DNA from: Parabacteroides sp. | GTDB lineage: Bacteria > Bacteroidota > Bacteroidia > Bacteroidales > Tannerellaceae | Direction of reading: 5' to 3' | NCBI GenBank assembly: GCA_019417325.1 | Contig: DXVO01000017.1 | Coordinates: forward strand, 1 to 64,000 | Length of the DNA: 64,000 bases | In this document: piece by piece, positions 17,300 through 25,782 of the stretch | How the letters are laid out: the number at the start of each line of letters is the position of its first letter | Numbering within the stretch: the first letter of the stretch is position 1 | The notes under the pieces: model-generated | Database searches by the model: none | Seen by the model: the letters and a program-made list of their open reading frames with translations, nothing else | What the model was told of the DNA's origin: nothing | Position numbers and translations under genes: made by a program

Positions 17300-19117
17300 A
17301 TGAAAAATAACAAGATTATATGGGCAATAGTGATCTGCTTTTGCGTAACATTTATAGGATATGCCCAATCATCGGAAGGAGTCACTCATTCCGGACAATC
17401 GACAGGACAGAAATCTTTTCCTCTGGAAACTTATGCCGAATTACCTAACCCTACAGCTGTCAATCCGGCTTTGTGGGAAAAGGTGAAAGACGTTTGTATA
17501 AGTTGGGGGTCTACAGATATTCGTTATAAAAAAGAAGAGCCGGCTCCTATCAGCAAACTAAAAAAAGAAATAGAACTAACAGCTTGGAAAGGAGAACGCA
17601 TTGCTTCGCAGTTTGTTATCTGGAGTAATCAGGAGATGCCGCATCTTTCTTATTCGGTGAGTAAACTCATCAATAAAACGAAAAAGACCGAAATAGGTAA
17701 TGAGCAGTTACTTTGCGGCTTTGTTCGTTATGTAATGACCGACGAACTGAATAAAGACAGACAAGGAGGATGCGGTCCCCGCCCTGATGCCGCAGCATTT
17801 GATTCTTCTCTGGTGGCTGATCCGATAGACCATTTGACTAAAGAGCTATCTCTTCCGGCACGAACCACCCAAGGTGTATGGATTCGTGTATGGGTTCCTC
17901 AGGATTGCCAGTCCGGCATTTATGAAGGAAATGTAATTGTGAAGAGCGGTGATAAGACATTGGGTACGCTTGATTTGAAGATTAATGTCAAAAATAGGGT
18001 ATTACCATCGCCTTCTGATTGGGCTTTCCATTTGGATTTGTGGCAAAACCCATATGCAATAGCCCGTTATTATAACGTAGAACCCTGGAGTGACGCTCAT
18101 TTCAATTATATGCGTCCTTATATGGAATTGTATCGCCAAGCCGGCGGAAAAGTAATTACCGCTTCTATCATGCATAAGCCATGGAACGGGCAGACTTATG
18201 ATTATTTTGAATCGATGGTAACATGGATGAAGAAAATCGATGGAACCTGGACCTTTGATTATTCAATTTTCGATCGTTGGGTTGAGTTTATGATGAGTAT
18301 AGGTATTACACAGGAAATCAATTGTTATTCGATGGTTCCCTGGAAACTTTCTTTTCAATACTTTGACCAGGCGACTAACCATATGAAATTCATAAATATG
18401 AAACCGGGAGATAAAGAGTATGAAGCCATATGGGTCGCCATGTTGAAATCATTTGCAATACATTTAAAAGAAAAAGGCTGGTTTGATATTACACATATTT
18501 CAATGGACGAACGTCCTATGTCTGTTATGCAGGAAACACTGAAGGTCATACATAAAGCAGATCCTGATTTTAAAGTTTCTTTGGCTGGTGCTTTACATGA
18601 AGAATTATCGGATGAATTAAACGACTATTGTGTTGCTTTACGCATGAAATACTCAGAGGAGATGAAGCGGAAGCGTCGTGAAGAGGGGAAAGTGACCACT
18701 TTTTATACAAGCTGTGAAGAACCTCATCCGAACACGTTTACTTTTAATCCTCCTGCTGAATGTGAGTGGTTTGGTTGGTATGCCGCCAAAGAAAATCTGG
18801 ACGGTTACTCCCGCTGGGCTTTGAATAGTTGGGTTGTTGAGCCGTTATTAGATAGTCGTTTTTATACTTGGGCAGCCGGTGATACATATCTCATTTATCC
18901 GGGAGCACGAACCTCCATGCGCTTTGAACATTTGATAGCAGGCATTCAGGCTTTTGAAAAAATAAGAATCCTGAAAAAAGAATTTGAATTAAAAGGAAAT
19001 CGGCGGGCTATATCTAAGATAGAAAATGCCTTGAAGATGTTTGATGAAACAAAATTGGATATGATCCCGGCATCAACCACAGTCGTGAAAGCGAATGAGG
19101 TGGTAAATCATTTTTGA
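17300..19117 (+). CDS. GH123 beta-N-acetylgalactosaminidase-like protein (DUF4091 type)
   Basis: Secreted enzyme of 605 residues with a signal peptide (residues 1 to about 22, ending IGYAQ), an N-terminal beta-sandwich and a catalytic barrel. The GH123 catalytic pair Asp-Glu is seen as Asp403-Glu404 in ISMDERPM; the family uses substrate-assisted catalysis on beta-linked GalNAc, known from glycosphingolipid glycans. The C-terminal part has the usual WNSWVVEPLLDSRFYTWAAGD block. It lies between susD and GH20 in one direction, so the locus probably handles beta-GalNAc and other HexNAc ends. Confidence 0.87.
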   Translation: MKNNKIIWAIVICFCVTFIGYAQSSEGVTHSGQSTGQKSFPLETYAELPNPTAVNPALWEKVKDVCISWGSTDIRYKKEEPAPISKLKKEIELTAWKGERIASQFVIWSNQEMPHLSYSVSKLINKTKKTEIGNEQLLCGFVRYVMTDELNKDRQGGCGPRPDAAAFDSSLVADPIDHLTKELSLPARTTQGVWIRVWVPQDCQSGIYEGNVIVKSGDKTLGTLDLKINVKNRVLPSPSDWAFHLDLWQNPYAIARYYNVEPWSDAHFNYMRPYMELYRQAGGKVITASIMHKPWNGQTYDYFESMVTWMKKIDGTWTFDYSIFDRWVEFMMSIGITQEINCYSMVPWKLSFQYFDQATNHMKFINMKPGDKEYEAIWVAMLKSFAIHLKEKGWFDITHISMDERPMSVMQETLKVIHKADPDFKVSLAGALHEELSDELNDYCVALRMKYSEEMKRKRREEGKVTTFYTSCEEPHPNTFTFNPPAECEWFGWYAAKENLDGYSRWALNSWVVEPLLDSRFYTWAAGDTYLIYPGARTSMRFEHLIAGIQAFEKIRILKKEFELKGNRRAISKIENALKMFDETKLDMIPASTTVVKANEVVNHF

Positions 19118-19157
19118 TATTTTTATCTCTCTGTCCAAGAGAGATAAAAATATTTTG
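19117..19157 (+). terminator. Intrinsic terminator after GH123
   Basis: A perfect 15-bp stem (19117-19131 with 19139-19153, arms ATATTTTTATCTCTC and its complement) around a seven-base loop, ending in TTTG. It overlaps the GH123 stop codon, so the GH20 gene probably has its own promoter or is read at a lower level. Confidence 0.75.
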
Positions 19158-19242
19158 TTACTTTGTCGATAAACAAAAAACATTATCAATGCTTATCGAT
19201 GAAAACTTAAATGCAGCGTTCGTCGTTTAATACCTGAAAACA

Positions 19243-21294
19243 ATGAAAATTTCTTTAATTACGTGTCTATTATTGGTTACGGGCAGTTTATTTGCCCGTA
19301 ACCTGGATAAAACATTTCAACTGTTGCCCCAGCCTCAGTCGATAGAGGTACTGAATGGCAAAGGGTTAAATTACGGCGATCTGTCGTATGTAGTATCTGC
19401 CGGAGAAGCTCCGATCCCTGTACTGGGGGCTATTACGGACGGTTTGCCTCAGAGTGAGCGGGCTGGTAGAGGTGTTCATTTCCAGTTGTCACAGACAAAT
19501 GTGCCGGACTCTCCGGAAGGATATGTCCTTGAAATAACAAACAAAGGTGTTACCATTACTTCCCGTAGCGAAGCAGGTCTTTTTTACGGTTGCCAGACTT
19601 TGGAGCAGCTACTCGAAGATAGCCGCGACTTTAAGAAGGAAATTCCACCGATGAAGATTACGGACTATCCGGCAATAGCTTACCGTGCTGTCCATCTGGA
19701 TACCAAACATCATCTGGACCGGATGGATTATTATTATCGTATGGTGGATAAGCTGGCCCGTTATAAAGTAAATGCCATCATTTGGGAGCTGGAAGATAAA
19801 TTGCGTTTTACCCGTCGTCCGGAAATCGGTGCGCCGAACGCAATCAGCAAACAGGAAATGCAGGCTTTATGCCGATATGCAAAAGAACGGAATGTGGAGA
19901 TCAGCCCGCTGGTACAAGGCTTGGGACATGCCGGATTTATCCTGAAACACCATTGGGAATTGAGGGAAAATCCTGCCAGCGACTGGGAGTTCTGTCCATC
20001 CGACCCTCGTACTTACGAAATGCAGTTTGATTTGTATCTGGATGCTCTCGAAGCGATGCCTTATGGAAAATATCTGCATGTAGGAGGAGATGAGATTACA
20101 GCAATCGGTATCGACGACCGTTGCAAGGCAACCGGCAAGTCTGCTTTCGAACTTCAGATGATTTGGTTGAAGAAAGTCTGTCAGTTTGCTGTCGACCACG
20201 GCCGCACTCCTATCTTCTGGGATGATATGCCGCTTAAATATGCCGGAATCTGGGAACTTGTACTGAGCGATAAGACGGATGCAGAAGTGGCAAAGGAATG
20301 GAATACGGAGAAACTGGATAAGGCAATCGACCTTTTTCCGAAGGAATGTGTGTATATGCGCTGGAAATATGAGGATGCAACATCTCCCGCCCATCAGCGC
20401 CTTTTGAAATGGTACAGTGATAAGGGCCTTAAAGTGATGGGGGCAACAGCAGCCTCGGCAGGTGATTCTCCTTTCCTGCCACGTAAAAATACCCGGTCGG
20501 AATATATAAGAGGCTTCAGCCGGTTGGTGGCGGAAAATCATCTGGAAGGTATTTTGGCAACAGCCTGGGATGACGGTTCGCCTCATTTGGAAACAGTCTG
20601 GCGTGGTTATATCGCACAAGGGGAATTCGGCTGGAACCCTGTGGCACGCGATATCGATGCTTTTAAAAAGGCACATGCCCAGCGTGAATACGGTTTCCGC
20701 CCGGAGGATAACCGAATGGCTTTTCTGGATGAGCTGGAGAAAGCTGTCTTTTTCTTTGATGAGGCATTGGTTTCATCCGGTCGGCGTAATCCTGCCTGGG
20801 GAACTTCTTCTTTCACTTTGATCGGTTTGCCGGATAAGAAACAACCGGGTGTTTGGAGTAAAACATACAAAGAAAAAGTAGATAGAGCCAGGGAAGAGGC
20901 CAAACGATATGAAATGATTCACGAAGGTGTCTGTGCCGCAGAAAGGAATGCATTGCGTAACCGTTATACACTGAAAGTCTATGAACAGACGAATAATCTG
21001 CAAAACTATCCGGTGCGTCTTATTTTGGCTTTGGACGAGTACGATACGGCAAAGGATGAAGCCGCCCGTAAAACGGCACAGGATAAGATACGCGAGGTAT
21101 GCGATTCTTTTAAAGTGATGCGCCAAAATCTGGAAGCGGTTTATTCGGAAACCCGTTTCATGCAACAACCCGAAGGGTTTGTCGCCGATATGAACCACCA
21201 TAATCATCTGGCTTCGCTCACAGACAACAGCGACTGGCTTTATTTGTATGAGATACCGATGGTTAAAGCGGTAAGAGTTTGGTTGGGAGATTAA
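19243..21294 (+). CDS. GH20 beta-N-acetylhexosaminidase
   Basis: Secreted exo-beta-hexosaminidase of 683 residues: signal peptide (1 to about 19, ending LFARN), GH20b-type N-terminal domain (about 20-140, with GVTITSRSEAGLFYGCQTLEQLL), and the catalytic barrel from about 147. The catalytic Asp283-Glu284 pair is in HVGGDEI. A C-terminal helical extension (about 500-683) is longer than in minimal GH20 enzymes and its role is unknown. It probably works with the GH123 upstream on GalNAc/GlcNAc-terminated glycans in the periplasm or on the surface. Confidence 0.93.
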   Translation: MKISLITCLLLVTGSLFARNLDKTFQLLPQPQSIEVLNGKGLNYGDLSYVVSAGEAPIPVLGAITDGLPQSERAGRGVHFQLSQTNVPDSPEGYVLEITNKGVTITSRSEAGLFYGCQTLEQLLEDSRDFKKEIPPMKITDYPAIAYRAVHLDTKHHLDRMDYYYRMVDKLARYKVNAIIWELEDKLRFTRRPEIGAPNAISKQEMQALCRYAKERNVEISPLVQGLGHAGFILKHHWELRENPASDWEFCPSDPRTYEMQFDLYLDALEAMPYGKYLHVGGDEITAIGIDDRCKATGKSAFELQMIWLKKVCQFAVDHGRTPIFWDDMPLKYAGIWELVLSDKTDAEVAKEWNTEKLDKAIDLFPKECVYMRWKYEDATSPAHQRLLKWYSDKGLKVMGATAASAGDSPFLPRKNTRSEYIRGFSRLVAENHLEGILATAWDDGSPHLETVWRGYIAQGEFGWNPVARDIDAFKKAHAQREYGFRPEDNRMAFLDELEKAVFFFDEALVSSGRRNPAWGTSSFTLIGLPDKKQPGVWSKTYKEKVDRAREEAKRYEMIHEGVCAAERNALRNRYTLKVYEQTNNLQNYPVRLILALDEYDTAKDEAARKTAQDKIREVCDSFKVMRQNLEAVYSETRFMQQPEGFVADMNHHNHLASLTDNSDWLYLYEIPMVKAVRVWLGD

Positions 21295-21302
21295 ATCAGC
21301 CA

Positions 21303-21690
21303 AGCCTAAGCAGATTTGGCCGTAAATAAAATGAGTTCTTTGAATAGTTTGTCAAAAACTTGCGTGTTTGAGTTAACCTCAGACACGCAAATAAATCGTT
21401 CAAGCATATAAGTATTGTATATGACCGGCCTGCATGAGGATATGGAATAAGGTATTCCAAGCTTCTCACATATAGCCTTAGCCAAATTGACAGCAACTAT
21501 CTGTCCTGCCATCCATTGAAATCAGCTGATAACATGGAACCCATTCTTGCACATAGGGGGAGTAAATATCTCTTTGGAGAAAAAGGCATCAGCAATAATG
21601 AAATCGGATATTCTTTGTTTCTGTTCTTTTCGGTTGATAAGATACCGGTGTACCAATCCCCTGGATTCTTATCCATATTCTCCAATGTTT
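21303..21690 (-). pseudogene. IS4-like transposase remnant, internally deleted
   Basis: Read leftward, one frame before about 21520 gives HRYLINRKEQKQRISD then FIIADAFFSKEIFTPPMCKNGFHVIS and a stop. The ADAFFSK...GFH block is characteristic of IS4-group DDE transposases near the middle catalytic Asp. After the stop, another frame (21306-21512) gives a C-terminal-like stretch ending ELILFTAKSA. The N-terminal third and most of the middle of the protein are missing, so this is a dead fragment. No clear terminal inverted repeats or target duplication were found, so the original borders are unknown. The assignment is based on motif memory, not a search. Confidence 0.55.
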
Positions 21691-21718
21691 AGAAAAAAGA
21701 CGACTTTATCTTAAGGAT

Positions 21719-22399
21719 ATTAACTAAGTTCTGATAGAACTAACCAATTCTTAATTTGAGACAAATATAATGCTATTTGGGGTTTTGTGTTCAAATTTAA
21801 CTCAAAATAACATATAAGTGTTAATTACACTATTGGCACAATGTACAAATAACCCTTTTCAGGAGAATTTTCTATTATACACGTCTAAAAAAATTCACGT
21901 TTTGTCATTTCGTAACCATAAATCCATTTGTGTCAACAAACCGATAAAGCAGAACTCCGTGAAAACGGCATATTTGCAATATGCCCGAAGATCATCTTAT
22001 ACAAGTAAAACATGGAGGGGATATATTGTCATTTTGTTAATATGACAATTCTTATTTGTTGTACACGCATTAGTATAATAATTGCCATTAATTTATAAAA
22101 TAAATATTGATATCGTTGATAATTTTAGACAATAAGATATATTTAGGGATAAGGTAATGAGAAGATAAAGCCTATTCAATAGAACATATATTAACAACTT
22201 GTCTGATTTTATTGAATCTGTATAAAACAGAAAAGAGGCTCGAAATATTAATCTATGACATAGGCTGTTTAATGCTATTTAAATCTTCATTAAATTCAAA
22301 AATATCTGTTTATCAGTTTATTATATATCTATGCTGTTTTTGCGATGTGTTAAAATTAAAAACTAATTCTTGGCTAATTAACTAAGTTCTATCAGAACT
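21719..22399. repeat. Pair of 23-bp elements with mirror-image cores
   Basis: ATTAACTAAGTTCT-GAT-AGAACT (21719-21741) and ATTAACTAAGTTCT-ATC-AGAACT (22377-22399) are identical except for the central triplet, which is reverse-complemented. The 15-bp cores (21727-21741, 22385-22399) are palindromic and are exact reverse complements of each other. They frame about 640 bp of non-coding DNA upstream of susC. They could be recombination half-sites, ends of a lost insertion sequence or operator sites. Confidence 0.6.
21762..21795 (-). promoter_or_regulatory. Promoter-like site pointing away from susC
   Basis: On the minus strand TTTG (21795-21792) is followed after 22 bp by TATATTTG (21769-21762), close to the TTTG-N19-21-TAnnTTTG promoter consensus of Bacteroidetes. 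It reads toward the transposase remnant. It may be the old transposase promoter, or an inverted promoter if the surrounding segment can flip. Confidence 0.35.
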
Positions 22400-22491
22400 C
22401 TGTCAAAAATAAATCGTACATATGTTCAGATAAACTTACACTCCTTATTTCTAAACAAATAACTAATCTGTAAATCTAACTGTCTAATGGT

Positions 22492-22566
22492 ATGAAAAAA
22501 TGTAATATTATCCTTAGACTTTGCATTTACAACGTGTATTTTTTTAAACAAAAAACATTATGTTGA
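22492..22566 (+). CDS. Possible 24-residue leader peptide overlapping the susC start
   Basis: ATG at 22492 opens a 24-codon frame (starting MKKCNIILRL) that stops at TGA 22564-22566, overlapping the susC ATG at 22560. The overlap would allow translational coupling. There is no homology evidence and the frame could be chance. Confidence 0.25.
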   Translation: MKKCNIILRLCIYNVYFFKQKTLC

Positions 22567-25500
22567 AAATCGTAAAATCAGTCAGTCTTGTATTACTGTC
22601 AGCTGCTTTATATTCAGGAGAAACTGTCTATGCAGCGGATCATGTAATTACTCCAGGAGTTGACATTTCCCAGCAACAAAAGAGCTTGAAGGGAACAGTA
22701 GAAGATGAATTTGGCCCTGTAGCCGGAGCATCTGTAGTTGTAAAAGGTACCACGAATGGTACGGTAACAGACACAAATGGTAAGTTCGTGTTAGATGTAA
22801 AAAAAGGAGATATTATTCAAATCTCTTTTATCGGCTACTTAACTCAGGAAATCAAGTACACCGGACAACCAATCATTAACATCAAACTAAAGGAAGACAC
22901 GCAGATGCTGGACGAAGTGGTCGTTGTTGGTTTCGGTACGCAGAAGAAAGTGAATCTAACCGGTTCCGTATCTGTTGTTGGAGCAGACGAACTGGCTTCC
23001 CGTCCGGTAGCCAATGTGACACAAGCCCTGCAGGGTTTGGTTCCCGGCATGAATTTCAGTTATGGTGGGCAGGGGGCGAAAGTCGGTAGTACGATGAATA
23101 TCAATATACGTGGTACGGGAACTTTGGATACCAATGTTGCAAACGCTTCTCCACTGGTTTTGATTGATGGTATGGAAGGCGATATGAATATGTTGAATCC
23201 GAATGATATTGAGAATATTTCCGTATTGAAAGATGCGGCAGCTTCTTCTATCTATGGTTCACGTGCACCTTATGGTGTTATTCTGGTAACAACCAAGAAA
23301 GGAAAGAGCGGTAAGCCCAGCATCAATTATAATAATAGCTTGCGCTGGTCTCATGCGATTAATATGCCCAGGATGGCTAATTCGTATGATTATGCAAAGT
23401 TTCTCAATCAGATTGCTCTGGATGACGGTGAAACTCCCAACTTTACGGAGCAACATTTAGCACGTATTCAAGACTATCTGAATGGGACATTGACAGAAAC
23501 AACTTTCCCTGACCCGGATACTCCGACTAGCTGGGATTGGCGAGGTAACGCCAATGTAGATTGGTTAAATGAAATTTTCGGAGGGACAGGTTTTTCTCAT
23601 GAACATTCATTAAGTGTGAATGGCGGTAATGAAAAGTATCAGTATTATTTATCTGCTAACTATATGGATGAGGATGGTATTCTCCGTTACGGTGATGAAG
23701 ATATGAAACGCTACAACTTTGCAGGAAAAATCAATGCTCAGTTGACATCCTGGCTAAAGGCGAATTACAGTACCCGGTTTATCCGTAAAGACTTGGATCA
23801 GCCGTATAATTTGAACGACCCTCTTTTTTATTATGATACGATGCGCCGTTGGCCGACTCAGCCGGTGTTTGATCCGAACGGACATTATCAGACTGAACTT
23901 CCGAAGCAATTAATGTTTGGCGGAAACAATAAAAACCAGACGGATTGGATATACCAACAATTACAGTTGGAGATAGAGCCAATCAAGAACTGGAGAACCT
24001 TTGTTGAAGTCAACTATAAAACGATCAACCTGATGGCTGATGAGATCAGGAATAAAATGCCGGTTTATGATGTAGAAGGTAGTGTTTATTACAATCCTGG
24101 TGATAAGTCCAGTATAAATACTTACTCAGAACGTACGAATTTCTTCAATATGAATATATATACTGAATATACATATGTATTGAACAAAAATACGTTTAAA
24201 GGAATGGTCGGTTTCCAAAGTGAATCTGATTCATGGAAGAAGGTTGGTGCCAAAAAAGAAGATCTGATATCTGAAAGTGTAACCGATCTTATGGTTGCAA
24301 CTGGGAAAGAATACATTACAGGTGGGCGTAACCATTGGGCAACTGCAGGTTTCTTCGGACGTATTAATTACGATTATGCCGGGCGTTATCTAGCAGAAGT
24401 TAATTTACGTTACGACGGTACTTCCCGTTTTGCCAGTGATCAGCGTTGGAATTTGTTCCCTTCTTTTTCTGTGGGTTGGAATATAGCCAAAGAAGCATTT
24501 ATGGAACCGTATGTAGATACAATCAATCTATTGAAATTACGTGGATCTTGGGGACAACTGGGTAACCAGAATACGGTAAATCTTTATCCGTATATCCAAA
24601 CAATGCCCTTCTATCCTTCATCCAATACAGATAAAAATACATGGTTGATTAACGGAGAACGACAGAATGGTTCGACAGCTCCCGGACTGATTTCTTCTTC
24701 ATTGACATGGGAGACTATGAGCTCCTGGAATATAGGTGTCGATCTGGGTTTCTTGAGTAATCGTTTAAACATGAGCCTCGATTATTTTGTCAGAAAAACG
24801 ACGAATATGGTTGGACCGGCTCCTGAACTTCCGGTTATATTAGGTACAGATGTGCCTAGAGCGAACAATGCGGATATGGAATCCAAAGGTTTTGAGTTGG
24901 ATGTCGCATGGCGTGACCAGATAAGAGATTTTCGTTATGGAGTACATCTGTTATTGTCGGACGACCGCCAGAAGATATTGAAATACCCGAATGACGAAGG
25001 TTCGCTTTCAAAATGGCGTGCAGGAGAATACATGAATGAAATATGGGGATTGACGACAATAGGCCTCGCCAAATCACAAGAAGAAATGGATGCCCATCTG
25101 GCTACTTTACCGAATGGAGGACAAAATGCTTTGTCCAGTACTTGGCTGGCAGGTGATGTGATGTATGCCGACCTGAATGGTGATGGTAAAATTACGAAGG
25201 GCAACACAATTTATGACCAGGGGGACAGTAAGATCATAGGTAACAGTACGCCCCGTTTTAAATTCGGTCTTGATCTGGATGCTTCATGGAGAGGATTTGA
25301 CCTTCGTTTGTTTTTCCAGGGTGTAGCCAAAAGAGATTGGGCATTCGGTGCCGGACATTTGGTTTATTGGGGGAATGCTGGCGGTATCTGGAATTCCGCT
25401 ATGTTTGATACAAATTATGACTTCTACCGTCCGGAAGGAGATACATGGTTAGGGGAAAACATCAATGCCAAATTCCCGCGTTTGACATCAAGCGATAAAA

Positions 25501-25769
25501 ACAGGAATGCTCAGACCGGCTATCTTGAAAATGCGGCTTACATCCGTTTAAAGAACCTGCAACTGGGATATACACTACCGAACGTCTTGACACGTAAGGT
25601 CGGTATTTCTAATCTGAGATTTTTCTTCTCCGGAGAGAATTTGTTTACAGTCACCGGACTTCCGAACGGTATTGATCCTGAAACGCTTGGTGTCGGCGAT
25701 TATGGAAATGGTTCCGGTTCTTATCCGTTGACTCGTACTTATTCAGCCGGTGTTAGTGTTAACTTTTAA
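22560..25769 (+). CDS. SusC-like TonB-dependent transporter without STN domain
   Basis: Outer-membrane importer of 1069 residues: a short signal peptide (1 to about 25, ending VYAAD), carboxypeptidase-like regulatory domain (about 42-117, with GTTNGTVTDTNGKF), plug from DEVVVVGFGT, and a barrel ending in AGVSVNF. Unlike the other three SusC proteins here it has no STN domain, and no FecR or sigma gene sits beside it, so it is probably controlled by another type of regulator outside the window. The SusD follows 13 bp later; GH16 and GH2 genes suggest a beta-galactosyl-containing substrate. Confidence 0.94.
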   Translation: MLKIVKSVSLVLLSAALYSGETVYAADHVITPGVDISQQQKSLKGTVEDEFGPVAGASVVVKGTTNGTVTDTNGKFVLDVKKGDIIQISFIGYLTQEIKYTGQPIINIKLKEDTQMLDEVVVVGFGTQKKVNLTGSVSVVGADELASRPVANVTQALQGLVPGMNFSYGGQGAKVGSTMNINIRGTGTLDTNVANASPLVLIDGMEGDMNMLNPNDIENISVLKDAAASSIYGSRAPYGVILVTTKKGKSGKPSINYNNSLRWSHAINMPRMANSYDYAKFLNQIALDDGETPNFTEQHLARIQDYLNGTLTETTFPDPDTPTSWDWRGNANVDWLNEIFGGTGFSHEHSLSVNGGNEKYQYYLSANYMDEDGILRYGDEDMKRYNFAGKINAQLTSWLKANYSTRFIRKDLDQPYNLNDPLFYYDTMRRWPTQPVFDPNGHYQTELPKQLMFGGNNKNQTDWIYQQLQLEIEPIKNWRTFVEVNYKTINLMADEIRNKMPVYDVEGSVYYNPGDKSSINTYSERTNFFNMNIYTEYTYVLNKNTFKGMVGFQSESDSWKKVGAKKEDLISESVTDLMVATGKEYITGGRNHWATAGFFGRINYDYAGRYLAEVNLRYDGTSRFASDQRWNLFPSFSVGWNIAKEAFMEPYVDTINLLKLRGSWGQLGNQNTVNLYPYIQTMPFYPSSNTDKNTWLINGERQNGSTAPGLISSSLTWETMSSWNIGVDLGFLSNRLNMSLDYFVRKTTNMVGPAPELPVILGTDVPRANNADMESKGFELDVAWRDQIRDFRYGVHLLLSDDRQKILKYPNDEGSLSKWRAGEYMNEIWGLTTIGLAKSQEEMDAHLATLPNGGQNALSSTWLAGDVMYADLNGDGKITKGNTIYDQGDSKIIGNSTPRFKFGLDLDASWRGFDLRLFFQGVAKRDWAFGAGHLVYWGNAGGIWNSAMFDTNYDFYRPEGDTWLGENINAKFPRLTSSDKNRNAQTGYLENAAYIRLKNLQLGYTLPNVLTRKVGISNLRFFFSGENLFTVTGLPNGIDPETLGVGDYGNGSGSYPLTRTYSAGVSVNF

Positions 25770-25782
25770 TTAGAAAACAGAT

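Larger units (their letters stand above)
21295..22559. other. Gene-poor AT-rich gap between two loci
   Basis: This 1.26-kb stretch has no convincing intact gene. It holds the transposase remnant (21303-21690), paired 23-bp palindrome-bearing elements (21719 and 22377), small hairpins (GGCATATT-TGC-AATATGCC at 21967-21985; ATTGTCAT with ATGACAAT at 22025-22049), a minus-strand promoter-like site at 21762-21795 and a short leader ORF at 22492. The base composition is visibly more AT-rich than the flanking genes, fitting a junction where mobile DNA has come and gone. The promoter for the susC at 22560 should be here but could not be fixed. Confidence 0.6.

Noticed and set aside
19867..20676. 269-codon ORF antisense to the GH20 gene
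   Set aside because: Lies fully inside the GH20 gene, which has intact catalytic motifs; composition is antisense-like.
21818..22045. 75-codon plus-strand ORF in the AT-rich gap
   Set aside because: No recognisable domain, odd composition, no start context; more likely a chance frame in degraded DNA.
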